Assembly (NCBI RefSeq): GCF_004833285.1
Contig: NZ_STFG01000015.1
Span: forward strand, 32,749 to 96,748
Direction: 5' to 3'
Origin: Lampropedia puyangensis
Lineage (GTDB): Bacteria > Pseudomonadota > Gammaproteobacteria > Burkholderiales > Burkholderiaceae_C
DNA length: 64,000 nt
Shown: one piece after another, positions 9,406 to 18,664 of the stretch
How positions within the stretch are numbered: position 1 is the stretch's first letter
How the letters are laid out: each line of letters starts with the position of its first letter
Position numbers and translations under genes: made by a program
Notes under the pieces: model-generated
The model's database searches: none
Seen by the model: only the letters and a program-made list of their open reading frames with translations
Told to the model about the DNA's origin: nothing

Positions 9406-10677
9406 ATGCGATCAGTGACCAAGGTGTTTTTGCTGGGGGCCATCGCGCTTGCCGTGTTTGCCGCTTGGTGGCTTCAGCAGCCGCATGGCCAGTTGGCGCT
9501 TGCAAAAGCTACAGGTGTCAAAAATTCTGCTGCTCCAGCATCTGTAGCTCCGGTTGCTGCAGCGCCTGCACCTGCCTTAGTGGAGGTGACTCGCGCACGC
9601 ACGCATGCTGTTCGCGACAGTGTCCAAGCGGTCGGAAACTTGCTTTCTCGACAAAGCACGACTTTACGCCCAGAGGCCAGTGGTCGTGTGGCAGCGTTGC
9701 ATTTCAAAGATGGGCAACGGGTGCGTAAAGGCCAATTGCTCTTGCAGCTCGATGACCAGCTGGAGCGTGCGCAATTACAGCAGGTTGATGCGGAGCTGGC
9801 GCTGGCCAAGGCGCAATTTGAGCGCAACAAAGAGTTGGTTGGCAAAGGGTTCATCAGCCAAGCCGCATTGGATGAGAGTGCCGCGAACCTGAAGGTGACA
9901 CAAGCACGTCGGGCACTGGCACAGACGCAAGTCAATCGCTTACGCATTACTGCACCTTTTGATGCGGTCGCAGGCATTGGCAATGTCCATGTTGGCGACT
10001 ACTTGCGTGAGGGCGATACCTTGGTGCAGTTGCAGGACATGGATGTGCTGTATGTAGATTTTCGCTTGCCTGAGCGTCTGAGTGCCTCGTTGCGTTCAGG
10101 GCAAACGGTGGCGTTGGAATTTGATGCTTGGCCTACCGAGCGATTCGCGGCTACGGTGATTGCCATTGACCCCTTGATCGACGCCCAAGGTCGCTCCGTG
10201 GCATTACGTGCCAGTTTGCCTAATCAGGAGCTGCGCTTGCGTCCGGGCATGTTTGCCCGTGTCAGCCTAACGTTGCAAGAGCGCAACCAAGCTGTGCTGG
10301 TGCCTGAACAGGCGATCTTGCCCGATGCGCAAGGCGCGGCCGTTATTCGCCTCAGCCCTTGGGAGGAGGGTGATCAAGCCGGCGGCGATCTGCAACAATT
10401 GCCTTCTGACACCGTTTTTCGCAGTGAGCGTGTTGCGGTGGAACTGGGCTTGCGTTTGCCCGGTTGGGTGGAAGTGCTTTCGGGTATTCACGATGGGGAT
10501 GTGGTAATGGTTGCGGGGCAGCATCGTATCAATCGGTCAGGTCAGCGTGCCAGACTTGCATGGGTGCAAGACAGTGACTTGGTTCCCTTGGCGCCGCCAG
10601 GCGCCACGCAGCCTGTCGCACAGGCGTCTGCCGAAGGCCGTCAGGCTGAGGTCGTGCAAGCCTCCGTTACGCAATAA
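9406..10677 (+). CDS. RND efflux periplasmic adaptor subunit
   Basis: Membrane-fusion protein linking an inner-membrane RND pump to an outer-membrane channel. The 423-residue product has an N-terminal membrane anchor (VFLLGAIALAVFAAWWL), an Ala/Pro-rich linker, a lipoyl/barrel-sandwich domain split by a helical hairpin (LQLDDQLERAQL to TQVNRLRITAPFDAVAG), a beta-barrel domain, and a C-terminal membrane-proximal region. AAAGG at 9393-9397 supports the ATG at 9406. It lies 15 bases upstream of the pump gene, so the two are surely cotranscribed. No outer-membrane factor or regulator lies next to them. Confidence 0.93.
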   Translation: MRSVTKVFLLGAIALAVFAAWWLQQPHGQLALAKATGVKNSAAPASVAPVAAAPAPALVEVTRARTHAVRDSVQAVGNLLSRQSTTLRPEASGRVAALHFKDGQRVRKGQLLLQLDDQLERAQLQQVDAELALAKAQFERNKELVGKGFISQAALDESAANLKVTQARRALAQTQVNRLRITAPFDAVAGIGNVHVGDYLREGDTLVQLQDMDVLYVDFRLPERLSASLRSGQTVALEFDAWPTERFAATVIAIDPLIDAQGRSVALRASLPNQELRLRPGMFARVSLTLQERNQAVLVPEQAILPDAQGAAVIRLSPWEEGDQAGGDLQQLPSDTVFRSERVAVELGLRLPGWVEVLSGIHDGDVVMVAGQHRINRSGQRARLAWVQDSDLVPLAPPGATQPVAQASAEGRQAEVVQASVTQ

Positions 10678-10692
10678 CCAGGGGCGTTTGCG

Positions 10693-13600
10693 ATGCAAAT
10701 CACAGAAGTCTCCATTCGCCGCCCAGTTTTTGCGACTGTCTTATCTCTATTGATTGTGCTGATCGGTTTGGTCAGTTTTTTCAGTTTGACGGTTCGCGAG
10801 TATCCGCAAATTGATGAGCCAGTTGTGACGGTGCGTGTGAATTACGCAGGAGCCTCGGCAGAGGTGATTGAAACCCAGGTAGCCAAGCCTTTGGAAGATT
10901 CGATCGCAGGCATTGACAGTGTGGATGTGTTGACTTCAATCAGTCGTGCCGAGCAAGCCCAGATATCGGTGCGTTTTCTCATTGAGAAAGACCCAGATAC
11001 CGCTGCAGCGGAAGTGCGCGACCGCGTTTCACGCGTGCGCAATCGCCTGCCTGATGAAATTGATGAACCTGTGATTGCCAAAGTCGAGGCCGATGCATTC
11101 CCAGTTTTGTGGCTGGCTTTCAGCTCCAACCAGCGCAGCCAACTTGAGATCAATGACCTGATGACGCGTATTGCCAAGCCACGCTTGCAAACCGTACCCG
11201 GCGTGGCCGATACGCCCATTTATGGTGAACGTCGCTATGCCATGCGTGTATGGCTGGAGCCTCAGCGCCTGGCCGCTTACGGCTTGACGGTCGATGAGGT
11301 TGAAAGTGCCATTCGCGCAAACAATTTGGAGTTGCCAGCCGGGCGCATTGAATCTGCCCAGCGCGAGTTCAATGTCGTTTCGCAGACCGATTTGGCCACG
11401 GTGGAGCAGTTCTCGAACATCATCGTCAAAACGGTGCAGGGCTATGCTGTACGTCTGCGCGATATTGCGCGTGTGGAGGAAGGGCCAGCCAATCTGCGCA
11501 GTCGCGTGCGTTTCAATGGGCAGGACGCGGTGTCTATGGGCATCGTGCGGCAGGCTACAGCCAACCCGCTTGAGGTGGCAGATGGAATCCGTAAACAGTT
11601 GGATGTGCTACGCCAAGAGCTGCCAGATGATGTCAGTGTGGATATTGCTAACGACAATTCGGTATTCATTGAGCGCTCTATTGCCAGTGTCTACACAACC
11701 ATCATGGAAGCCGTGGTGTTGGTGGTATTGGTGATTTTTGTGTTTTTACGCACAGTGCGTGCCTCCATCATTCCAATCATCACCATTCCGGTCAGTTTGA
11801 TTGGGGCGTTTGCTTTGATGGCCTTGGCTGGTTTTTCAATCAACACCTTGACGCTGCTGGCGATGGTGTTGGCCATCGGCTTGGTGGTGGATGATGCCAT
11901 TGTGATGTTGGAGAATATTTACAGGCATATCGAAGAAGGCATGGATCCATTTGCCGCAGCCATCACGGGGGCTAAAGAAATTGGCTTTGCCATTGTGGCT
12001 ATGACCTTGACCTTGGTGGCCGTCTATGCACCATTGGCATTCACACCTGGCCGCACCGGGCGCTTGTTTGCTGAGTTCGCACTGGCTTTGGCTGGCGCTG
12101 TTCTGGTGTCAGGCTTTGTCGCTTTGACTTTGTCGCCCATGTTGTGTTCCGTCTTGCTCAAACACAATCCCAAACCAAATCGGTTTGATCGGATGATGGA
12201 GCGCGCCCTGACGGGGCTATCTACAGGATATGGACGGCTACTTGAATGGGTGTTGACTGCCAAAGCACCTGGCGCACTGGGGCGCGTGGTGCAAGCGCGG
12301 GCCTTGGTGGTGGCTGTGATGTTAGTTTGCGGGGCAATGTTGCTGTGGTTGTATCCGCGCTTGCCTTCTGAATTGGCACCAATGGAAGACCGAGGGACGT
12401 TGCAAATCCGCATGACATCGCCCGATGGCGCATCACTGGATTACACCGACCATTACGCCCAGGAGGCGGAGACTTTGGCGAAAAAGTACCCCGAGTTTGA
12501 TCGCGTGTTTGCCAATATCGGTAACCCATCGGTAGTCAGTGGCAATGTGATTTTGCGTACTGTTGATTGGAGTGAGCGCAGCCGCAGCATTGATGATTTG
12601 GCAGGAGAGATTGGCCGCGAGGTTCGCAATATTCCCGGTGTATTCACGATTCTCAACACGCCACCACCGCTTGGCATGAGTTTTAGCTCTAGGCCTTTGC
12701 AATACGTCATTCAAACCACGGACAGCTACGAAAACCTCTATGCGGTGGTACAAGAATTCATGCAGGAGATGGATAAACACCCCGCTATAGATAGCGCTGA
12801 TGTGGATTTGCGCATGAACACACCCGAGTTGCGGATTGAGGTTGACCGCGATCGTGCTGCCGACTTGGGGGTAAGTGCTGCAACGGTGGCGCGGACTTTG
12901 GAAACTATGCTTGGCAGCCGTGTGGTGACACGCTACAAAAAAGGTTCTGAGCAATACGATGTGCTGGTGCAACTTGCATCAGGCGATCGCATGACACCTC
13001 AGAGTGTGGAGCAGATTTACCTGCGCTCCACTTCAGGAGCCATGGTGCCGTTGTCTGCCGTTGTGACGATGACTGAGACGGCAAGCCCGCGTGAGCTCAA
13101 CCACTTTGGGCAGCGCCGCTCAGCTACGTTAACCGCACGCATTAACCCTGGCTATTCGTTAGGCGAGGGCTTGGACTATATGGACGAGGTGGCCGCCCGC
13201 ATTTTGCCTGCAGGCTATTCGACAGATCTGAACGGTACATCGCGTGAATACCGCAGCTCGCAAGGCGCGCTCACCATGGTGTTTGCTTTGGCGCTGGTAT
13301 TTATCTATCTGGTGCTGGCCGCGCAGTTTGAAAGTTTTGTCGACCCGTTGATCATTATGGTGTCCGTTCCTTTGTCGATGGTTGGGGCCTTATTGGCATT
13401 GCGGTTGACGGGCGGTACTTTGAACGTGTATTCACAGATTGGCTTGATCACGTTAGTGGGCTTGATTACCAAGCATGGCATTTTGATTGTTGAGTTTGCC
13501 AACCACATGCGCCAGCAAGGTACAGCGAGAGTGCTGGCTGTCATCCAGGCGGCAGAGCAACGCCTGCGCCCTATCTTGATGACAACCGGCGCCATGGTGT

Positions 13601-13797
13601 TGGGGGCGGTGCCCTTAGCGCTGGCCGAAGGCGCAGGTGCAGAAAGCCGTATTCAAATTGGTTGGGTGATTGTCGGAGGCATGACGGTGGGAACACTGTT
13701 GACACTGTTTGTTGTGCCCACGGTTTATCTGTTTTTTGCACGTGAACGTGTTCCAGGGCCGCGCACCGAAAGTGTGCAAGATGTATCGGAACTGTAA
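10693..13797 (+). CDS. RND multidrug efflux pump (HAE-1 family permease)
   Basis: Proton-driven inner-membrane pump of 1034 residues, the usual size of AcrB/MexB-type proteins. Start MQITEVSIRRPVFATVL is typical; the first membrane helix is followed by a large periplasmic loop. The proton-relay aspartate pair is present in GLVVDDAIVMLENIYRH of TM4, and the second half repeats the fold (GLITKHGILIVEFAN). Similarity in the N-terminal segment is closest to the MexI/OqxB/MdtB-like part of the family, but the substrate range cannot be read from sequence. It forms a two-gene operon with the adaptor at 9406. Confidence 0.95.
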   Translation: MQITEVSIRRPVFATVLSLLIVLIGLVSFFSLTVREYPQIDEPVVTVRVNYAGASAEVIETQVAKPLEDSIAGIDSVDVLTSISRAEQAQISVRFLIEKDPDTAAAEVRDRVSRVRNRLPDEIDEPVIAKVEADAFPVLWLAFSSNQRSQLEINDLMTRIAKPRLQTVPGVADTPIYGERRYAMRVWLEPQRLAAYGLTVDEVESAIRANNLELPAGRIESAQREFNVVSQTDLATVEQFSNIIVKTVQGYAVRLRDIARVEEGPANLRSRVRFNGQDAVSMGIVRQATANPLEVADGIRKQLDVLRQELPDDVSVDIANDNSVFIERSIASVYTTIMEAVVLVVLVIFVFLRTVRASIIPIITIPVSLIGAFALMALAGFSINTLTLLAMVLAIGLVVDDAIVMLENIYRHIEEGMDPFAAAITGAKEIGFAIVAMTLTLVAVYAPLAFTPGRTGRLFAEFALALAGAVLVSGFVALTLSPMLCSVLLKHNPKPNRFDRMMERALTGLSTGYGRLLEWVLTAKAPGALGRVVQARALVVAVMLVCGAMLLWLYPRLPSELAPMEDRGTLQIRMTSPDGASLDYTDHYAQEAETLAKKYPEFDRVFANIGNPSVVSGNVILRTVDWSERSRSIDDLAGEIGREVRNIPGVFTILNTPPPLGMSFSSRPLQYVIQTTDSYENLYAVVQEFMQEMDKHPAIDSADVDLRMNTPELRIEVDRDRAADLGVSAATVARTLETMLGSRVVTRYKKGSEQYDVLVQLASGDRMTPQSVEQIYLRSTSGAMVPLSAVVTMTETASPRELNHFGQRRSATLTARINPGYSLGEGLDYMDEVAARILPAGYSTDLNGTSREYRSSQGALTMVFALALVFIYLVLAAQFESFVDPLIIMVSVPLSMVGALLALRLTGGTLNVYSQIGLITLVGLITKHGILIVEFANHMRQQGTARVLAVIQAAEQRLRPILMTTGAMVLGAVPLALAEGAGAESRIQIGWVIVGGMTVGTLLTLFVVPTVYLFFARERVPGPRTESVQDVSEL

Positions 13798-14126
13798 ATT
13801 TTTTCTGTATATTGCTTTACAATTGCAAATAATCGAATGCACGGGTAATCCCCGAAAAAGCCATCCAATAACAAGTGCCACTTTCAGTCCACTTGTTTCG
13901 AGCTGCTAGCACAACGTTTGATACGTCGCTGTGAAACCTTATCGTGCTACCCACACGGCCTGCAGTTTTGCACTTTGTGTCAGCCCAAATTTTTGATTTG
14001 TTTGGTTGTGTCTAAGCCGCTCTTAATAGCCAAGCATCATTGGCGTATATACGTCTTCCCCACGATGAACCTGGCCTGCTATCTCTACAAGCGGGCTTTC
14101 CATTCATTCGAATATAGGGGAAATAC
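13798..14126. other. Intergenic gap upstream of STN-TonB receptor
   Basis: 329 bases. An AT-rich segment at 13798-13840 contains aattgcaaataatcgaatgc (13821-13840), a weak Fur-like inverted pattern that might control the downstream receptor. No clear terminator follows the pump gene. Confidence 0.4.
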
Positions 14127-16583
14127 GTGCAAAAACACTCTCAATACCGACAGCCATTCATCAACAGCAATAGGGCTGCGCTTGCAAAACTGTCTACGTT
14201 GACTTTATTGCTATGCAGTTGTGCTGGGTTGACTGTTGTGGCGCAAACGGTTTCCGAAGAGCCCAAAGCAAGCCAGCCAATGCAGCGTGTGCTGCAGATT
14301 CAAAGCGGACCGTTGGAGCCGGCTTTAATCGAGTTTCAGCGATGGAGCGGGCAGCCGATTCAGGCTCCTGCTGAATTACTGCGAGGTCGTCAAACACAAG
14401 GTGTCAGTAATGGGCACTCGTTTGAGGCTGCATTGAAGGCGTTGCTGACAGGGACAGGATTGCATGCTCAGCGTGATGAAAAAGGTCAATTGGTTTTACA
14501 GCCTGCTGCTTCGCTGGATGTCGCCGCTGATACGGCATTGCCAGAAGTCACGGTGATGGGGTCTAGCCTAGAGACAGACTTGCAAAAATACCCGGGCTCA
14601 GTCACGGTGTTGAGCCAAGACGACTTGAGCCGCACCAGCAGTGTGATTGAAGCCATGGCCGCAGTGCCAGGCGTGACAACAGGCGGTGATAGTGGCCGCA
14701 GCACAGGTCAGCAGTTCAATATTCGTGGTTTTGGCTACCAATCGGAAGATCGGGTCATCGTTTTGCAAGATGGCGTGCGGCGCTCCACCGCCTTATTTTC
14801 CAACCATATATCGACCTTCCGATCAGACAATGATTTGCTCAAACGCGTAGAAATCGTTAAAGGTGCCTCGTCGGTGCAGCACGGCGGTGGTGCCATTGGT
14901 GGAGTCGTGGCCATGACCAATAAAGAGGCTAGCGATTTCCTACCCCAAGGCAAAGAGGCGGGCGTGGCAACAAAGCTGCGCTACGAGCACAATAATTATC
15001 GCGAGGCATATGCAGCGGCAGCTTATGCGCCAGCAGACAAACCTGTGGAGTTGTTGGCCTATGTCAAGCGTGGTACGACAGGAGATTTGACTATGTCCAG
15101 GAACTACGGTCGCAGCGCTTCAGGCGAGGATATTGACAAGGTGGATAACGATGAGGATTTACAGGTCTTGTTTTTGCAAGGGGCGGTTAAGCCTACGCCA
15201 GATCAGCGTATCGCACTGTCGTATTACGACTACCAATTGGACAATGAGACCACTTGGCAGACCTTGTACCACTCCAACTACAGCAGCGTAACAGGGCCAG
15301 TCAAAGGCAAATTGCGCCAGCGTGATGTGGTAGCTAAATACCACTACAGCGCACCTGATGTGACTTGGTTGAATGTGAATGCTTCAGCCTACCACTCCAA
15401 AGCCAATTACGACCGTGGCTATGCATATACCAATACCAATAATGGTGTGTTGACAGACTTGTCTTACGACAACATTGATAAGCGCACTGGACTGCGATTG
15501 TCGAATGAGGCATTTTTTCAGAGCGGCGCGCTCAAACACCGCTTGATTGCTGGCATGGATTATGAAAAACGTCGTGAAGATGCGGTGTACCTCCTTAATG
15601 GGGAGCTCTCTGATTTTGGATCTATGCCAAATACTTACAAGGATTTAGGGGTGTATGGACACTTGGAATCAACCTTGCTGAATGATCGTCTGGTTGTGCA
15701 ATTGGGCGGGCGCTATGACCGTTTTGATCGCAGCGTTGACCGCCATGAGGGCGGTTACCGTGGTTCGCATTTTTCTCCGCGCATTGGAGCGAGTCTGGAA
15801 GTGGCCTCTGGCTTAAATCTATTGGCCAATTGGTCAGAAGCTTTCCGCGCACCAACTCCGCATGAGACCTCTTCTGAGGGGCCGCTCAATCCGCACTACT
15901 GGTATGTCCCCAATCCCGACTTAGACCCAGAGACGATTCGTGAAACCGAGTTCGGTGTCTCTTATACCAAGTACGCATTGCTGACTCCGGGAGATGTGCT
16001 TCGCACCAAGCTGATGCTGTTCAATGGCCGCATTCGTGACATGATTGCTTTGAAGGAAACGCGCACTGAAGAGTTGTCCCCTCAAGACTCTCCTTATGCC
16101 AGTTATGTAAATATTGATCGGGTCAAACGCCGAGGATTCGAATGGCAAGGCGCTTACGAGCGCAGTCTTTTTGGTTTTGGCGCAAGCTATGCACATTTGA
16201 AACAAACCAATCAGGCCACTGGTTTGAATACGCCGCAATCATTTGCTGATAAGTTGGCGCTCAACGGATATGTGCGTCCTGCACACGGATTAAAGTTGGG
16301 CGCAGAGGTTACCCATTGGCGCAAACCCAAACAAAATCCGCAAACTATTCGCAGTGGGGGGACGACCTATTGGTATGTCCGTGATGATTTCACTATCACC
16401 AATGTATTTGCAGACTGGACTCCCAATCCTGCGGGGCAGGGGGCATTTGGACGTGATTTCAGTATTCGCTTTGGGGTGAATAATCTGTTTGACGCCACTT
16501 ATATCAATGCCCGTGATGTCGAGACGACTGGACGCATTGGTAAAGGCCGAAATGTGTATTTGAGTATGCAAACCCGCTTCTGA
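14127..16583 (+). CDS. STN-domain TonB-dependent receptor, heme/hemoglobin type
   Basis: Outer-membrane receptor of 818 residues. After a signal peptide (LTLLLCSCAGLTVVAQ) comes an STN domain (about 55-110, QSGPLEPALIEFQRWSGQ), which in FecA/HasR-type receptors signals through an inner-membrane anti-sigma factor. Then a plug (NIRGFGY, KRVEIVKGASSVQHGGGAIGG) and a barrel ending SMQTRF. FRAP (in SEAFRAPTPHE) and NPDL occur as in heme receptors, where FRAP/NPNL flank the heme-binding histidine region; this and the overall match favour heme or hemoglobin. Start is GTG with aggggaa 5-6 bases before. No sigma/anti-sigma pair lies nearby, which is odd for an STN receptor. Confidence 0.88.
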   Translation: MQKHSQYRQPFINSNRAALAKLSTLTLLLCSCAGLTVVAQTVSEEPKASQPMQRVLQIQSGPLEPALIEFQRWSGQPIQAPAELLRGRQTQGVSNGHSFEAALKALLTGTGLHAQRDEKGQLVLQPAASLDVAADTALPEVTVMGSSLETDLQKYPGSVTVLSQDDLSRTSSVIEAMAAVPGVTTGGDSGRSTGQQFNIRGFGYQSEDRVIVLQDGVRRSTALFSNHISTFRSDNDLLKRVEIVKGASSVQHGGGAIGGVVAMTNKEASDFLPQGKEAGVATKLRYEHNNYREAYAAAAYAPADKPVELLAYVKRGTTGDLTMSRNYGRSASGEDIDKVDNDEDLQVLFLQGAVKPTPDQRIALSYYDYQLDNETTWQTLYHSNYSSVTGPVKGKLRQRDVVAKYHYSAPDVTWLNVNASAYHSKANYDRGYAYTNTNNGVLTDLSYDNIDKRTGLRLSNEAFFQSGALKHRLIAGMDYEKRREDAVYLLNGELSDFGSMPNTYKDLGVYGHLESTLLNDRLVVQLGGRYDRFDRSVDRHEGGYRGSHFSPRIGASLEVASGLNLLANWSEAFRAPTPHETSSEGPLNPHYWYVPNPDLDPETIRETEFGVSYTKYALLTPGDVLRTKLMLFNGRIRDMIALKETRTEELSPQDSPYASYVNIDRVKRRGFEWQGAYERSLFGFGASYAHLKQTNQATGLNTPQSFADKLALNGYVRPAHGLKLGAEVTHWRKPKQNPQTIRSGGTTYWYVRDDFTITNVFADWTPNPAGQGAFGRDFSIRFGVNNLFDATYINARDVETTGRIGKGRNVYLSMQTRF

Positions 16584-16633
16584 TAGCGCAATAACTGTTT
16601 TTCTTGAGCAGGCGGCTTGCTCAGGAGTGCATG

Positions 16634-16668
16634 AAAAATCCCCGGTCAGAGTGATCTATGCCGGGGAT
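16634..16668 (-). terminator. Terminator of lipoprotein gene (minus strand)
   Basis: ATCCCCGG (16638-16645) and CCGGGGAT (16661-16668) form a perfect 8-bp stem. On the minus strand it is followed by TTTTT (plus 16634-16638), about 45 bases past the stop of the lipoprotein gene that ends at 16712. Confidence 0.85.
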
Positions 16669-16711
16669 GCTGCGTTTGGTTAATCGCTTTTACGATTCAA
16701 GGCGTAACCGT

Positions 16712-18457
16712 TTATGGTGCCTTTGGTGGCAGAGGCTTGAGTACGATGGTTTGCGGGAATTCCAAACCGCGTTCGGTGGCCAGCCACTGCATGTCGGTGT
16801 AGGCGATTTCTTTGTACAGTTCCACAGAGCCTGCACTCAGTGGCCATGTTACGTAGTTGTACCATTGCTCCCATTCGCTTGATGCGGAGTCCATGATGTC
16901 TTCTTCTGTGATTTGATCCATGAATTGCACGAGTGCTTCGCCAGCAAATCCAAAATACATCAATGGTGCAACCGCAGGGGCAGTGGCTTTGATGATGTGC
17001 TCCAACTCGGTTTTGGATTCTTCGCCAACACCAATGGCCACGGCCTTGTCGCCCATGATGGCCCAAATCGATTTGTCATCACCTGTCATGGATGCGGTGG
17101 TTTCACCTTCGAGTTGTTTAGCTGGGCCACCTGGGACGAGCCCGAGCTTGGCCAACTCAGGGACAAAGCCTTGCACCATGCCAATTAAGCCCGACGGGTT
17201 GGGGGATGCGACCAGCAAGGTTCCTGCAAAGTCCTGACCATTGATGTCGAGTTTGGAGAAGTTCAGACGAATGCCTTGAACCCAGTTGGCTACGCTGTAG
17301 AGGCCTGCAACCCCTTTGTGGGCTTCTGCTGCCAGATCATTCAGCGGGGTTAGTCCTTCGCATTGGTAGGGCTGGGTTACGATCGAAGCGGCTTGCTTTT
17401 GCAAAAAGGCTGCCGCGGCATTGAGATTCAAACTGGCACCCATTACCATTTGGCCGCGTTGCGAGGCATCAAGCCCTTGAACAGGCGCTGGCAAGGCGGT
17501 CAACTCTTTGGCTAGAGTGGGCTCGAGTTCCCAGATGGCATTGAATTTCAGGTCTGGTTTGACCAGTTCGGTACCCCCCGCAACGATGCGGGGCGCCTTT
17601 GCCACGATGCTTTGCAGCTCCGCAGTGCAAGTTGCATCCAGTGTGATGTCATTTTCTTCGAGCGCATTGGTAATCCAGGGCAGCGTGTGTTCTTTATCTG
17701 TGATGCGCTGGAGTACGCGCTGCAAATCGATATAGCCAGAGGCCATACCCGATTGGAAGCCATATTGTTTGTTGATGGTGTCAAGCGCGCCAGAATCCAA
17801 GGCCGATTGCTTTGGCTTGTCTACGCCCAATTGCGCAATCAGCGGGGTGTCCGCACGTTGTGCATCAGCAGTCAAAACCAAGTGGTTGCCGACCACTGCG
17901 GCTACAAAGCGAGGTGAGAGGATTTGCTCTGCGTTTACTGGCGTGATCGCGTGCCAGAACGCTTGACCGTTGATTTCGGATTTACCAAACGGTACACCGG
18001 CTTTTTGCTCAGCTTCCGCCATGAAAGCTTCAAAGCGTTGTTTATCACCAAGTTCCAGCCGCAAAACGGGCAATGCATTGACTTCATACAACGCCATGCG
18101 TGCATTGATGTTGATGCCGATAGCGGACCAACCTTCTGGTTGGCTGAGCTTTTCTTCCAACACGCTGAGCAAGGCATCTGTACGCTTTTGTGTATCGCTA
18201 TCTTCTATCGCCTCGTCGCTGATTTCTTGTGCACGTTTGAGGCTTTGCACGAAGCCGTCGCGCAGTTGGTTGAACCAGCGTGTATTGAGTTCAGCGTATT
18301 CTTTTGGAGGCGCACTCAAGTTGCCAAAAACAAACGCACTGTCGGCTGGTGCATAAGCCAGTGGTGATTGGGTCTTTCCACCTTGCCCGTTCAAATTGGC
18401 GCAGCCAGCAAGGGCCAGTGCCAGGACGAGAGCCGTCGGTTTTGCAATGTGTCGCAT
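16712..18457 (-). CDS. Large lipoprotein of unknown function, paralogue 1
   Basis: The 581-residue product starts with a lipoprotein signal (LVLALALAGC, lipid on Cys 19) and should be membrane-anchored on the periplasmic side. I do not recognise an enzyme family. It is clearly homologous end to end with the neighbouring gene at 18665: both begin the mature part with a PLAxAPAxxAFxxGN motif and share VAAxxGxHLVL, INKQYG, a QCExLxPLN block and SPNPxGLIGMxQGFxPEL. Two cysteines in the mature part (in CTAELQ and YQCEGL) match cysteines in the paralogue and may form a disulfide. Each copy has its own terminator. The opening resembles DUF3352-like proteins only vaguely. Confidence 0.85.
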   Translation of the reverse strand: MRHIAKPTALVLALALAGCANLNGQGGKTQSPLAYAPADSAFVFGNLSAPPKEYAELNTRWFNQLRDGFVQSLKRAQEISDEAIEDSDTQKRTDALLSVLEEKLSQPEGWSAIGININARMALYEVNALPVLRLELGDKQRFEAFMAEAEQKAGVPFGKSEINGQAFWHAITPVNAEQILSPRFVAAVVGNHLVLTADAQRADTPLIAQLGVDKPKQSALDSGALDTINKQYGFQSGMASGYIDLQRVLQRITDKEHTLPWITNALEENDITLDATCTAELQSIVAKAPRIVAGGTELVKPDLKFNAIWELEPTLAKELTALPAPVQGLDASQRGQMVMGASLNLNAAAAFLQKQAASIVTQPYQCEGLTPLNDLAAEAHKGVAGLYSVANWVQGIRLNFSKLDINGQDFAGTLLVASPNPSGLIGMVQGFVPELAKLGLVPGGPAKQLEGETTASMTGDDKSIWAIMGDKAVAIGVGEESKTELEHIIKATAPAVAPLMYFGFAGEALVQFMDQITEEDIMDSASSEWEQWYNYVTWPLSAGSVELYKEIAYTDMQWLATERGLEFPQTIVLKPLPPKAP

Positions 18458-18595
18458 AGGTGTTCCTCCAAGATTTAATGTCTATCTATTGATGTGAAAT
18501 GAGTCAACGCAAGTGTTGCTTAACCTGCCAATATAACAAAAGGCTTGGCAGCGGGCTGCTTTTGCGCCGCAGTCGTAAATCCTTGCGCGACAAAG

Positions 18596-18650
18596 AAAAA
18601 AACCATTTGAACGTCGCAGTAGCAGGGCTGCCGCTTCAACGTTCAAATGG
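18596..18650 (-). terminator. Terminator of the second lipoprotein gene (minus strand)
   Basis: CCATTTGAACGT (18603-18614) and ACGTTCAAATGG (18639-18650) form a perfect 12-bp stem with a 24-base loop. On the minus strand a T run follows (plus A run 18596-18602). It starts 14 bases after the stop at 18665, so it also insulates paralogue 1, although this could be leaky. Confidence 0.85.
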
Positions 18651-18664
18651 TCTGGTACTGATGA

